Part shown: positions 43,837-54,957 of the stretch, in pieces | How the letters are laid out: each line of letters starts with the position of its first letter | Position numbering within the stretch: the first letter of the stretch is position 1 | NCBI RefSeq assembly: GCF_037975245.1 | Contig: NC_092572.1 | Span: forward strand, 27,325,989 to 27,389,988 | DNA from: Apostichopus japonicus | Taxonomy: Eukaryota > Echinodermata > Holothuroidea > Aspidochirotida > Stichopodidae | Length of the DNA stretch: 64,000 bases | Reading direction: 5' to 3' | The notes under the pieces: generated by a model | Seen by the model: the letters and a program-made list of their open reading frames with translations, nothing else | What the model was told of the DNA's origin: nothing | The model's database searches: none | Translations under genes and position numbers: made by a program

Positions 43837-46800
43837 GGGTGTGTGTGTGTGTATTTATCGATCCATCCATCCATTCATATTTATGACCAACTAATATATG
43901 TATGTATGTATTTATGTATGCAAGCAAGAACTCGCGAAGAAGCCATCATTGGCTTATCAAACCCGCAAGCTGACCGAAGTCAGTCTCTTAGATTCATATT
44001 TAACGACTATGATTATAAATTGTCAATTGTCAAAAATTATGTAACTGGGAGACAAACATTAATCTTGGAGTGACTCGAACTCGGAGCCTTATAATTAAAA
44101 GGCACCGGCGCGAGTTAACCACTGAGCTACGATGTAACACTACACTGAGCCACCACTCCATATCTAGTTAGTACTATAGGCCTAAGGTTGTACTGACTCT
44201 CGCAGACGCAGGATCCCCATACTTATCCCCTTACCAGCTCTCTGTACGTATGCTATATTATGAAGTTACATCAGTTCCTATGATATTAAAAGGGTGATCG
44301 ACCTCTCAATCTCAGTAAGACACGGTTCCACCTACCCTTCATCCACGAATAACGCCCGTCTTTTCTTTGCCACGATCATACATTCAAGGTGTCAAATTGT
44401 TTCTTCATATAGTTATTGACAAACCTCAAACCTGTGATAAAAGTATCCAGTGGCGGAGCTAGGGGTATTGGTCACGGGGGGGGGGGGCGAGAATGGTCTG
44501 TAGGGGCGCTTTCGACACTATCTAAGCGGAGCGCCACCCAGGTTGGCGCGGAGCGCAGAGAATTTTTTGAGTAAAGATACTCCCTAGATCACCGGAAATT
44601 ACCCTTTCCGGGCCTTGCTAATTTGCAGATACACGAAGAATAAATAGGTATCATCGCCATTTTGTCAGAAAATTACACCAACAAAATTTGACAAATGTCA
44701 ATAGGTATTTGAGACCGCAATAAAAAAGTCAATAATCGCGAATAAGTAAAAAGTGGTAAAAAGCTGAAAAAGGCGGCAGCAGTTCAGTCCGTCAGGGGGG
44801 GGGGCATCCGCCCCTCTGACTGTATGGACGCTCCGCCACTGGGGGAATGTTGGACAATGTTCCACACATTCTCAGTATAAGCGTGTTCGAAGAATGTCAC
44901 CTTGCTGATGTAGGAGGCAATACTGTGGCCTGACTCAGATGTACGGTTGCGCTGGCCGGGGTAATACTATTCAAACAATCGGATCCTGTACATCTGGTGG
45001 TTCACTGTACAGTTAACACCCTGCAGGGATACTCCTGTTAGTGCCAGTTTACCTATCTGGGAAAGCACTGCTATTCTACACTGTTAGAGAACCTTCTGAA
45101 TGTCTGAATCTAGAAATGGTTTTATTTTTAATCTAGAATATTTTCATCTGCCATGGACCCGCCCGCCCCTTCTGAATCCAGTTTGTGGTTTGCTATGTAA
45201 TCACGGCAGTTGTTTTTTCATAGAGTTACTTTCCTACCATAATACTGTTGTGGATTTGTCCTTGAAACGTGGTTCACTCAACTGTCTCCTCAGCCGTCAA
45301 TCTTCTATGCCTTAATCACATCACTAAATCGTCTGTGTGTCAGATGCACTCATTCGATTTCACAAAATTACAAACATAAACTTATATTCGCTATGTTTTT
45401 GACTTTTGACCCCAAAAACAAGGGGGTGGGGGTAAATGACATCATCGACAGGAACATCTCTTCAAGATGAATTCCGTCCCCTCAATTATATTCATTCATT
45501 TGAATCTCAAAACTCTATTAATTGACAATGCGGGCTCACATAGATATCATGAGAGAAATTGTCTCATTTCGATTTTCTGTTTGACAGGGTTCTTGCGAGG
45601 TGTGTTTTTTCAAACTCCTTCGTTCATCCTGGGTCTAGCCACAGGGGAAGACTTGCGGTGTGCAAACCTTCCAGGTACGGCGGACACAACGTGTAAAGGA
45701 TTGCTATTTTGTTTGGGGGATTTATTTGGATGTCAATGCGCTCCAGGGTGGCATGGCAATTCTTGTGATAAACGTAAGTACATACTGAATCCCATTTTCT
45801 CATATTTGGCTACGTGGAATCATGTATATATTTATCTCACGTTGCATTTTGAGCAAGCAAAATAATAATAATATGTCAAGTTACTGCGGCCGCTATCGAT
45901 ACTTAGGAGGCACGAAATACACTTATATAAATTCCGTAGAATGCCGTTCCCAGGAGCATTTTTGTTACTTTCCATTTCCATTCATCATCTCTTCCCTGTC
46001 ACCTCCACATCTTCCCATCGCCTCCTCTTCCCTCCTCTTACTTTATGGTAAAATGCATAGGCACCTATTAATTCATTGCTTAGCTATAGTTCGCTATATG
46101 AGATAACACCATTGAAATGTGCGTCTTAAAAAAAAATCGCTAAAATGGAAATGGAAATTTGTAAAGGATGTTTCAGAGTGAGTTAAAAGCAATTTTCCCC
46201 TCTATTGATTGGTCACTTACTGTCACTAACTGTCACTTACTGTCACTTACTAGTAATAATTCCTCTCCGTCTCCGTCCCCTCTCTTTCTCAATGAATGGC
46301 ATCTAAAACAGGCTTTCCCTATTCCTAGTCTTGTACACAAACTATATGAAATATTCATTTATCTAACTTATCTCAATTGTCAGAGGGTATTGGCCATCCA
46401 TTGGCCAATATTCTCTGACAATTAAGGTACTGCACTAAGAGAGAAAAAAGGGGAAGGGAATGTTAAGAAATTAATTATACTGCCACAAACTGCATCTGCA
46501 GATCAGATATTATATAGGGTAGTGGGCTTACATGAGACGACAACCTGAATTAGGTTGGGATAGCCATTGCTTTCAATCGTTTGCTCCCTGTATCATCAAA
46601 ACATGTCATCTTGGAGATGTGCAAGTTTGACTGTGTGTACTTTGTCTGTGGTCTATGTTAGTCTTGAAATGTTTTTTTTTTTCATTTCTAATGTTTTTGT
46701 GCTGTAATTCATTGAAGATTTGTTAAACGATTGAATACATGTCCGAGCTGTCTAGACTCAGCAAATATTTCTTTTTGGACAGTTAAGGAACCCGCCGTCA

Positions 46801-49800
46801 AACACTTTCAGAGTAAAATTCCTACTGCACATATGCAATATATAGCCTACTTATTCATTCATGGAAGTGTGGCAGTAGCTCATTAAGTAAGTGCTGATAA
46901 TTTGGTACATAATAATGCTCCTTTAAACCTCCTTCACTAGATTTGTTTGAGACATTTGGCAAGGTCAGCATCCACATAAGATGGTTACTACAGAACTGTC
47001 GTTATGTCAAACACCAACCAGTGGGTTGAAGGTTGAAATATAGACATGGCCCTACAAACTCCACGGAAAATGAATAAAATTTGAATAAAGTTTAAACAAT
47101 TTTACAAGTCAGAAGCAAACCATCAAAGAATTTCGACTCTCTTAACACGTATACAGAGGTGTTTGCAACATTCAGTTGTGGACACCAACCAAGTAAACAG
47201 CTGATATGTTCTGCAAAATTTACATCCTATGTTTTCCAACATCCAGCATGTCAGGTCCCCATGTGTGGAGATGTCACATAGGCGCACTGTGAAGTCTTTC
47301 ATGTTTTTTTTTCGGTTGGCACCATATTTAGCTAACGAATCATATCTGCTATCAGTCCCTTTAACAAATGTTAGTAATCAATGGTTCCGTCATGGTTTAT
47401 CTAATATCTTGCGAATATTTGACAACATTTCAACAACTGCACTTTCTTTAGTAGCTCAAAGATCAATAGGCAGCATTTGACAACTGTGACAGACCGAGTA
47501 TTGAAAAAAAACCCATTGATAACCGTTCCATTACAATTTGAACTGACAACGATCAGTTTTCCTAATACGACATTTGACCTGCACTTAAAACAACCACAAT
47601 GAACAACCCACAAGAGGCATTGCACATATCAAGAATGAGATTCACCTAAGTTGAATTCATTGATTGTATACGTTCACACGGTTTTCCCTTTTTTTTTTAT
47701 TTGGTTTGATTACTGGTGACTGCAAATGACCTTTGCTCCCCCCCCCCCCCCCTAAAAACCAATACCAGCAGAGAATCTATTCAGAGACACCTGCATACAA
47801 AATATGAGATTGATCAAAACTAGACTGATTGAGTTATCGTGAGCATTGATGACCTCCTCTGACTTTTGACCTCCATTATTAACTCCTTCAAAAATAATTC
47901 TCATCGACGTGAACCTACAGTACGACCCATGTATCTGATACTCGCTAACACGTGTTTTTGTTATTGTTATGTATTGGCCACTGATGACCTCAAATGACAT
48001 TTGACCCCAACCAGTTACAGACGTAGACGAGGAATCCTTTAGAGACATCTATGTACTTATTCTGCAGACATACATGATATACATGGTGAGATATTCTGTT
48101 TAAAAGCCGAGGAGACACACAAACACACATGCATACGCCTTCACCATTCATTTGCCTAGGGCAAGTAATAAAACATGTTTCTTGAAGTACGTGGCTAGTA
48201 AATGCTGCAAAATAAAGTTACCGATCACAGTACAGACGGTTCTACACCAAGTTAATTTGATACTCTCCCACCAGCAGTAAATCACACAAAAATATAATAA
48301 GCATCTCATCAAGGAAATTTGGAAGTAAGCCGCCACACCAAACAAACAAAGGACTCTTCTTCTCATTGCCAATATTAATTAGTTATATTGTAGCAAATTG
48401 CAGACATTCAAAGTCTGCAACACAGTGTAAATAACCAGTGTTGAGTTCACGTTAACTTCAAAGAGTTTATTTCACGATTGACGGAAAACCTACTTTACTC
48501 TTAATCTAAAAAAAAAAACTGACAAGCGACTAAACTACGTACTTTGCACAACTCCAGATTTCTGTGCTTGTATACCAAACGCAATGAGACTCCAATCCTG
48601 AGAGCAAGGTAACCACAACGGTAAATCGTTATCATCCAACAGTGAGTAAATTAAAAGTCCCAAACGAGCAACCCAAACAGGTGAAAACGTAAAAACTCAT
48701 TCGGGGAAAAATGGTGGTAAGCAAGTGAGTGATTTTTCAGAAGTAAATGGCAATGAGCGAGTGAGCAACTGCTCACTACTACCTGAAAAAAAAATCAACT
48801 AACGGCCTATATAGTGAACAAGTGACTTGACAGAAGTATTGGTAGTGAGGATAGTGAATAGTTTCTCAATGGTAAATACCGGTGAGACGATGGAGTAGCT
48901 TAATTCACGAGAGTAAATAGTTCATTAGAGGTCTACATATGTTGCTTCACTGTCCAGATAAATCCACTTTCACGAGGGAGTAACTCCCTAGGGAAGTCTA
49001 CGTCAAACATAGAACCTACTGTTTTTTGTTTCTTCTTTTACTTAAATTTATTAGCGTGAATGTAAGCACTATTTTCCGACTAGGAATGGAAGCTTACCAC
49101 TATGGCAAGTCAACATATGGGATACCTTCAGTGTCAGCACAGCATCATACACTAACGCACGTGATAATTGTTTCATTTTGTCACTGTAACAATGGACCAC
49201 GCACGTAACCAGCCTAACCAACCGTCAAAATGTCACACCTGAACAATACAAACCTATCACAAACCTATACTGCAGTGTAAAACACACTATACCTTTATTA
49301 CCCGAAGACCGTTCTTCAAATGATAGAAATAAACTTAATCCGATAACATTTTTAGTGGGAGTTAACGGTACTTACACAAATGAAGGTGCATGTTTGGTGC
49401 ATGAAGTATCCTGTGCTACATCACTACGATTACAGAACTTAAGTGCACTCGTTTACTTTTAATGTTCTCTTTACAAATTCATTTGACATGTTATCATAAG
49501 ATCCCCGGTTCGAGTCACCCCAAGATTAATGTATATCGTCCAGTTACAGAATTGTTGACAATTGACAATTCATAATCATGGACGTTAACTATGAATCTAT
49601 GGAACTGGCTTCGGTCAGCTTGCGGCTTTGATAAGCCAATGAGGCTTCTTCGCGATTTCCTGATCTAAAATACATACAAAATACATACATGTAGTTCATA
49701 GTTATACATAGTAAGAAGAATCGATGGCATTGTCTTCTTTTTATATCATTTTGTTTTACTTTTTTTTGTACCGACAGTGTGTCCAAAAGGAACTTGGGGG

Positions 49801-49899
49801 ACAAATTGCGAGCAGCCGTGTCCAGCTGGTTGTGCAGACTGTAACCCATTCGAGAGTGTAAACTCATTTTTTAATGCACCACCTTTGGAATGTCTTTAA
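41462..49899 (+). CDS. Tie-receptor-like ectodomain protein: signal peptide, two Ig-like, three EGF-like exons
   Basis: Six exons: 41462-41516 (with 2 nt of 5' UTR after an acceptor at 41459), 41954-42295, 42691-42963, 43337-43480, 45588-45773 and 49778-49899. Every junction is phase 1 with GT/AG borders. Translated to the stop at 49897 the protein has 373 residues: signal peptide (MKTPLSALIFPLLLVVAF), an Ig1-like domain, a second Ig-like domain with a CNKIRWIKDG core, then three Cys-rich EGF-like exons. The order Ig-Ig-EGF-EGF-EGF and the phrases GCQCAPGWHGNSCDK and CPKGTWGTNCEQPC match the outer part of Tie/angiopoietin-type receptors. Fibronectin III, membrane and kinase parts were not found on this strand. 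The gene may be a secreted relative, or exon 6 may splice at 49855 (GTGTAA) and continue. Confidence 0.82.
41954..42295 (+). CDS. Tie-like gene exon 2: first Ig-like domain
   Basis: 342 nt, phase 1 to 1, donor GTAAGT. Begins ISLSHACSPNQGFYTIVRFP; a second Cys sits in NLFGCYIKINLPG, with a YKVGTYTATF strand near the end, as in an Ig fold with two cysteines. Confidence 0.85.
42691..42963 (+). CDS. Tie-like gene exon 3: second Ig-like domain
   Basis: 273 nt, phase 1 to 1, acceptor TTTCCTCAG, donor GTAAGT. Contains PWSPGCNKIRWIKDGRLVNT and an AGGIYNIQQRSRG strand, resembling the second Ig domain of Tie receptors, which lacks a standard disulfide (only one Cys here). Confidence 0.85.
43337..43480 (+). 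CDS. Tie-like gene exon 4: EGF-like 1
   Basis: 144 nt, phase 1 to 1, acceptor TTATACAG, donor GTAAAC. Six cysteines in SCPLDMYFNEGSNSCVNRGR, then ICRNGGV, TCLCP and TCSY. Confidence 0.85.
43692..43840. repeat. Imperfect (TA)n tract
   Basis: TA-rich microsatellite with TGTATA and TTTATA interruptions, inside intron 4 of the Tie-like gene. Confidence 0.85.
43925..44145 (-). repeat. tRNA-derived SINE, minus orientation (intron 4)
   Basis: The minus strand starts with a tRNA-like head: A box TAGCTCAGTGGTTAACTCGC, B box GAGTTCGAGTC. A body follows that includes TTGACAATTGACAATT, CTTCGGTCAGCTTGCGG and TAAGCCAATGATGGCTTCTT. The same body in plus orientation is at 49497-49665. It is not a functional tRNA: the anticodon loop is abnormal and the acceptor ends do not pair. 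Confidence 0.88.
44448..44841. mobile_element. hAT-type MITE, second copy
   Basis: 394 bp, same inverted ends as the 13.8-kb element (CAGTGGCGGAGC / GCTCCGCCACTG) and closely similar throughout. It has longer G-runs and a short extra segment (TTTTGTCAGAAAATTACACC). The flanking 8-mers (AAAGTATC and GGGGAATG) do not match, so no TSD survives. It lies in intron 4 of the Tie-like gene. Confidence 0.9.
45588..45773 (+). CDS. Tie-like gene exon 5: EGF-like 2
   Basis: 186 nt, phase 1 to 1, acceptor TTTGACAG, donor GTAAGT. Contains DLRCANLPGTADTTCKG, then LFCLGDLFGCQCAPGWHG ending CDK; strongly EGF-like and close in pattern to Tie receptors. Confidence 0.88.
46375..46423. repeat. 22-bp fold-back hairpin
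   Basis: Arms 46375-46396 and 46402-46423 are inverted copies around a 5-nt loop (TCCAT). Only two positions differ, and in plus-strand RNA both would be G-U pairs, so the stem would be fully paired. Lies in intron 5 of the Tie-like gene. The stem is too short for a typical pre-microRNA. Confidence 0.8.
47717..48060. repeat. Two diverged units of a TGACCTCAAATGACATTTGACC-type repeat
   Basis: Each unit has a G/A-TGACCT--AATGACCTTTGAC-like block, then CAG-AG--AATC-ATTCAGAGACA and C-TATGTA. First unit from 47717, second from about 47980. Similar phrases occur at 28110-28290 and 57645-57665, so this is a dispersed family. It is in intron 5. Confidence 0.6.
48061..49489. other. Intron 5 of the Tie-like gene, right part
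   Basis: No exon or named repeat. Around 48700-48960 short GTGAG/AGTGAG phrases recur irregularly. Confidence 0.4.
49497..49665 (+). repeat. tRNA-derived SINE, plus orientation (intron 5)
   Basis: Begins in the B-box (GGTTCGAGTCACCCCAAGAT) and shares the whole body of the 43.9-44.1 kb SINE in opposite orientation. The A-box half of the head is lost or too diverged to see. Confidence 0.88.
49778..49899 (+). CDS. Tie-like gene exon 6: EGF-like 3 and possible stop
   Basis: Acceptor ACCGACAG. Reads LCPKGTWGTNCEQPCPAGCA, then DCNPFESVNSFFNAPPLECL and TAA. Alternatively a donor after 49855 (GTGTAA) would keep the phase-1 pattern of all previous exons, or GTAAAC after 49857 would end in phase 0. 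Confidence 0.7.
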
Positions 49900-50308
49900 T
49901 GTTCAAGAGCAAGGAAAATGTTGAATCTGTCAGCTATTGCTTTAGTACATGCATGTGCTAGACGCAGAAGGAGAAACAGGAAAGGTCAATTTCTTTCTGA
50001 ACCAGGGAGGGGTTAATATCTTGTGTAGTATGTCTTCCCTTTCCAAGGTATTCGTGATGCACATTTTAACGTTAAATCTTAATGATCACACGGTCACACT
50101 CTACATGCTAGGTAAGTGGGATTGAGGGTAGATCAGTGAAGTCGTTTGGTTTTCGTTTTTTATATATATTTATATATGTTTGATCTCTAGAGTAAGGCAA
50201 AATATGTCACCAAAAACAGAACTAATATTGTACGATACAGGTGACAAACGCCTACAGTGGAATTATGACCTTCCTTACCGGTTTCGAACCTCTGGACATA
50301 CAATCAGC

Positions 50309-50440
50309 GTCCATAGCCTAGTGGTTAGGGTGTCCGCGTACAGAGCGGGAGGCCCGGGTTCGAATCCCGGCGGAGGCTGGAAGTTTTTTTCACTGTTCTT
50401 GATTTTCCAACTCATTACGATTTTCATTTACATACTATAT
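50309..50440 (+). repeat. tRNA-derived SINE with near-intact cloverleaf head
   Basis: Head 50309-50377: A box TAGCCTAGTGGTTAGGGTG, B box GGTTCGAATCC. A five-pair anticodon stem (TCCGC/GCGGG) holds a 7-nt loop GTACAGA, whose anticodon position reads ACA; the T-stem is perfect. The acceptor stem does not pair properly, so it is probably not a working tRNA. The body (CACTGTTCTTGATTTTCCA) recurs at 41322 on the minus strand, which marks it as a SINE. Confidence 0.8.
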
Positions 50441-51118
50441 ATCATTTAATATCGCATTCACACCAGTACAATCACTGTGGCCTAATCATGATTTCTTTTT
50501 TATAGATAACCCACAAGCAGTCTCGAATTCAGAGGAGTGAACACTTCCTTTCAAGCCCTCATAAATAACAAATAACAAAAAAATAGATATTAGCACAATC
50601 TTGCGTTTAGCCGTAATTACAGACCTAATTATATTTTAACTATGGCTAAAAATCAACCACTGAGAAGCTAAGTTTTGGTTTTTTGACTGTGGTAGTACCC
50701 CAGACCCTACCCCAGGGCAACAACCCCCGGCCTGCACCTCCTGCTTTCTTCTACAATTCTGAATTCTACACCAATTTTGTATCAAGAAAACAACGTTTTT
50801 TTTTTATTACCGATTACGTCCTTCGAATTTCTAAGAGCTCAGTGATGAGCATAAAACTTTCTGCCCCCCCCCCCCCAGTTGAATTGCTTTCATCTACTTA
50901 AGATGAAAAGGCCGGATTTCACAAATTACTCATTCATCATGGCAATTCTTGTCAAATGCTAGTCCATTGCCTGTTGTTACCGTTGTTGATTTTTTTTTGT
51001 ATTAAGAGTGTCCATAAATTCATTAAAACCTTTCTTAAGAATGTATAACTATGTATAGGCCTATATATACTTCACAATCACGGTGGAAAAACTATAACAA
51101 AGTACTTTAATCTGTTTT

Positions 51119-51531
51119 AAAACAAAAGGCACCTATAGGCCAATTAAGTAGCAATTGATTGCAGAGATAGACAGATTAATATGTTTTTATTGTTTTAATA
51201 GATAAACCTATTAACGTTTTTCAATGTTGTTGCAAAAATTAATTCTGTTCCTCATGTCTAAGCCTTTGGAACTTCATCAGTGAAACTTGGTTAATACTGT
51301 TACCGTTATAACATCGCTAAACATTAAAACAAAAGGCACCTATAGGCCAATTAAGTAGCAATTGATTGCAGAGATAGACAGATTAATATGTTTTTATTTT
51401 ATTAATAGATTAACCTATTAACGTTTTTCAATGTTGTTGCAAAAATTAATTCTGTTCCGCATGTCTAAGCCATTGGAACTTCATCAGTGAAACTTGGTTA
51501 ATACTGTTACCGTCATAACATCGCTAAACAT
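51119..51531 (+). repeat. Tandem duplication, 207-bp unit, two copies
   Basis: AACAAAAGGCACCTATAGGC starts at 51121 and again at 51328. The copies differ at only a few positions, indicating a recent event. Confidence 0.93.
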
Positions 51532-51534
51532 GCC

Positions 51535-51755
51535 GACATCGGCCAAACGGTGTTTGGCGCGGTCAAAATCACCGGGGACCCAACCTCGGCAGATTAGCGG
51601 CTCGCCGTGTGGTTGCCGCTATTGAACCGCTAAGCAGCCATCTCTGACCTGCCGCTTTCCTGCCGGCGGTACGCTAACGAGCCGCTGGACAAATCTGGGA
51701 CGACCCGAAGGCGTTGCTATACCGGCGGGCCGCAAGTGAGCCTATGTCGATTTGC
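51535..51755. other. GC- and CpG-rich block
   Basis: About 220 bp of sharply higher GC in AT-rich DNA, with inverted pieces such as AGCGGCTCG (51597) and CGAGCCGCT (51678) and repeated GCCGCT/CCGGCGG. No frame of note and no splice sites. It directly abuts the 207-bp duplication and could be the end of an unclassified mobile element. Confidence 0.6.
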
Positions 51756-52714
51756 TATCTGGGATATGAATGATATGCAATGCGTTGCATTCATTTTCAT
51801 AATCTATCTCTAGAATTGAGTTGGCCTGACTGTGAACAATAGTTGGCAGTATGCAAAATGTATAAAGCACTATATACAACGCTCGCGTGTTTCAATGCAG
51901 CCCTTTTGAGTTGCGTTGTCAATATTATCAACAGTATAGTGACTAATATGTCTCCAAACTACGAAAAGCGTTTTGTCATCTTTGAAATGTTATCAACCGC
52001 TTGGATAAGTTATATATCCCATCAATACATCATGATAATCAACTAAGCCACTATTTACTTATTTTCTTTAGAAAATATTCCATCAAGATGTTGTTCGTGT
52101 ATTCAATAGCACAGGCAAATGTCTTGTATGATTGTACAAAGTATACGCCCTCAGTAATTCAGCACATGATCAAAACTAGCAAGATACGATGCGCAGAAAG
52201 AAGAAAAAACATCGATACCCCTATTCAAAGACGGTCTTTCTTTCCTGCAGCAATAGTATAGCTCACGTTGCAGTGAGCAGCGTTTTCTAGGAGATATTTG
52301 ATGTAATCCATAAAAAAAAACAGAAGAACGCATATCAGCAAGTCCCAATATCATAATTGAGACATCGATAAAGATGATATTTCTTCTCCCTAAACAATGA
52401 AACATACACATATCTCTTAGATTTGGATACACACTGCACCTTCCAAGCACAAGAATACCTAGGGCATATAGTAATGTTGTGCATAACACTGTTGACGACT
52501 CGAGTGGCAACAGTTTATGGATAGCGACTTGAATTGCAGTTGACACAATTGTAGGAATTGGGAATTTGGGAAATTGGGAATTGATTTGAGATTTTAATCA
52601 AAAATTTGCGACTAGAATGAGATTTCACGCGAGGGATTTAATGACAACACTGGTATAAAGATCAAAGGATTTCGACAAAACGTCTAAAGTTGGTATTCCA
52701 ATGATGAATTTATG

Positions 52715-54175
52715 AACGTTACCTGCGTAACAGTGATTATGTGTCTTCTATGTTTGCGTTTCGTACTGGCAAAGATAAATTTATCAGACCTTTACCTACG
52801 TAACAATGATTATAATGTGTCTTCCTTCTAATGTTGTATTTCCTATCCTGGGAAAGATGAACTTATGAAAGTTACCTGAGAAAAAATTACTGTTTGTTTA
52901 ATTAAAGTTACATGCGTAACAGTAATGATAATATGTCTTTCATGTTTGTATTTCCTGTTGGCAAAGAGGAATTTATAAAAGGTACATGCGTAACAGTAAT
53001 GATATCATGTCTTTCATGTTTGTATTTACTGTTGGCAAAGAGGAATTTATAAAAGTTACATGCGTAGTAGTAATGATAATATGTCTTTTATGTTTGCACT
53101 TCCTGTTGGCAAAGAGGAATTTATAAATTTCTTGCGTAGCAGTATTTATAATACGTCTTTCATGTTGGTATTTCCTGTTGGCAAAGAGGAGTTTACAAAA
53201 TTCTTGCGTAACAGTAATGATAATATGTCTTTCATGTTTGCACTTCCTGTTGGCAAAGAGGAATTTATAAAAGGTACATGCGTAACAGTAATGATAATGT
53301 GTCTTTCATGTTTGTATTTCCTGTTGGCAAAGAGGAATTTAATAAAGTTACATGCGTAACAGTAATGATAATGTGTCTTTCATGTTTGTATTTCCTGTTG
53401 GCAAAGAGGAATTTAATAAAGTTACATGCGTAACAGTAATGATATCATGTCTTTCATGTTTGTGTTTCTTGTTGGCAAAGAGGAATTTATAAAAGTTACA
53501 TGAGCAACAGTAATGAAAATATGTCTTTCATATTTGGATTTCCTGCTGGCAAAGAGGAATTTATAAAAGTTACATGTGTAACAGTAATGATGATATGGCT
53601 TTCATGTTGGTATTTCCTGTTGGTAAAGTGGAATTTATAAAGTTAAATGCGTAACAGTAAAGAAAATATATCTTTCATATTTGGATTTCCTGCTGGCAAA
53701 GAGGAATTTATAAAAGTTACATGTGTAACAGTAATGATGATATGGCTTTCATGTTGGTATTTCCTGTTGGTAAAGAGGAATTTATAAAGTTACATGCGTA
53801 ACAGTAATGAAAATATATCTTTCATATTTGGATTTCCTGCTGGCAAAGAGGAATTTATAAAAGTTACATGTGTAACAGTAATGATGATATGGCTTTCATG
53901 TTGGTATTTCCTGTTGGTAAAGAGGAATTTATAAAGTTACATGCGTAACAGTAAAGAAAATATATCTTTCATATTTGGATTTCCTGCTGGCAAAGAGGAA
54001 TTTATAAAAGTTACATGTGTAACAGTAATGATGATATGGCTTTCATGTTGGTATTTCCTGTTGGTAAAGAGGAATTTATAAAGTTACATGCGTAACAGTA
54101 ATGAAAATATATCTTTCATATTTGGATTTCCTGCTGGCAAAGAGGAATTTATAAAAGTTACATGCGTAACAGTGA
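52715..54175 (+). repeat. Minisatellite of 73-74 bp units (about 21), with a 147-bp higher-order repeat
   Basis: The unit is built around TGCGTAACAGTAATGATAAT, CTTTCATGTTTGTATTTCCT and GTTGGCAAAGAGGAATTTAT. Left units are diverged and variable. From about 53499 two variants alternate strictly. One has TTTGGATTTCCTGCTGGC. The other has GATGATATGGCTTTCATG and TTGGTAAAG. The second type begins at 53575, 53722, 53869 and 54016, that is exactly 147 bp apart. Open frames across it are repeat artefacts. Confidence 0.96.
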
Positions 54176-54659
54176 AATAATGTCTCTTCTCTGTTTGTAT
54201 TTCCTCCTTTCAAGATGAAATTAATTAGTTGCCCACTTAAATCTGAAGTCCATCAGTGTATATCTGGACCGACTACCTGGAATTTCCTCCCAGCCAATAC
54301 ACAATGCCACCTAACAGCCACGATTTACCAAAACGGTCGTTAAGCACACCATCAAGGATCACTAGTTCGCTTTCTGCCTTTAGTAAGATAGGTATGCAAT
54401 TTATTGTGTTAATTTCAAGACATTTAACAACGAATGTGGCATGTGCGACTTTCATACATTTCTGAGTGAAATGGTAAATCCCAGGAGGCATATATGTCAT
54501 ATGAAACCTCACCCACCATTGTAATCGCGGATGAACACAGGCTTACATCAAGCCGTCTGCTTGTCGATGAGTTTTCATGGAATTAAAAGGGGGGGGGGGG
54601 GGGGGGAGAGGTAGCGTTCTCGCATGCATTTGTGCTCACGTAACCGCTATTTGAACAGA

Positions 54660-54680
54660 CAATAATAATAATAATAATAT
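54660..54680. repeat. (AAT)n microsatellite
   Basis: ACAATAATAATAATAATAAT, downstream of the LINE remnant on its strand. It may belong to the LINE 3' tail. Confidence 0.7.
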
Positions 54681-54957
54681 GGAAAAAGAAACAAATTATC
54701 GTATATCATTGTGGAGCTCCCATTTGAAGAACAGTATTGCAGGAAAATAAAGTCGCTCCCGGGACCGCTACTTGACAGCCTCGACAGCCGGCCGAGAGTG
54801 TAACTCGGCATTTGATCCAATCTTTCCAGTACTGAGGGAGGTGAAGGCAACCCATTCAATTGTAAGGGCACATCCATGCATTTCCATGAACAAAAGACGG
54901 CACTTCTTTCATAATAGTAATAAATGAACTTATAAGGCGCTAAAATCTACGAAGTAT

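Noticed and set aside
44841-45075. Possible SINE resembling 10230-10420
   Set aside because: Only short scattered similarities; no shared ends.
45467-45865. Whole 132-codon frame as an independent gene
   Set aside because: Only 45588-45773 is coding; it is an EGF exon with clear acceptor and donor, and the rest is intron.
50309-50377. Functional tRNA gene
   Set aside because: The acceptor stem does not pair and the body recurs elsewhere, so it is a SINE head.
53060-53359. 99-codon frame with repeated FALPVGKEEFI
   Set aside because: Read-through of the 73-74 bp minisatellite; the frame is lost between units.
52715-54175. CRISPR-like array
   Set aside because: Units are contiguous with no unique spacers; it is an animal minisatellite.
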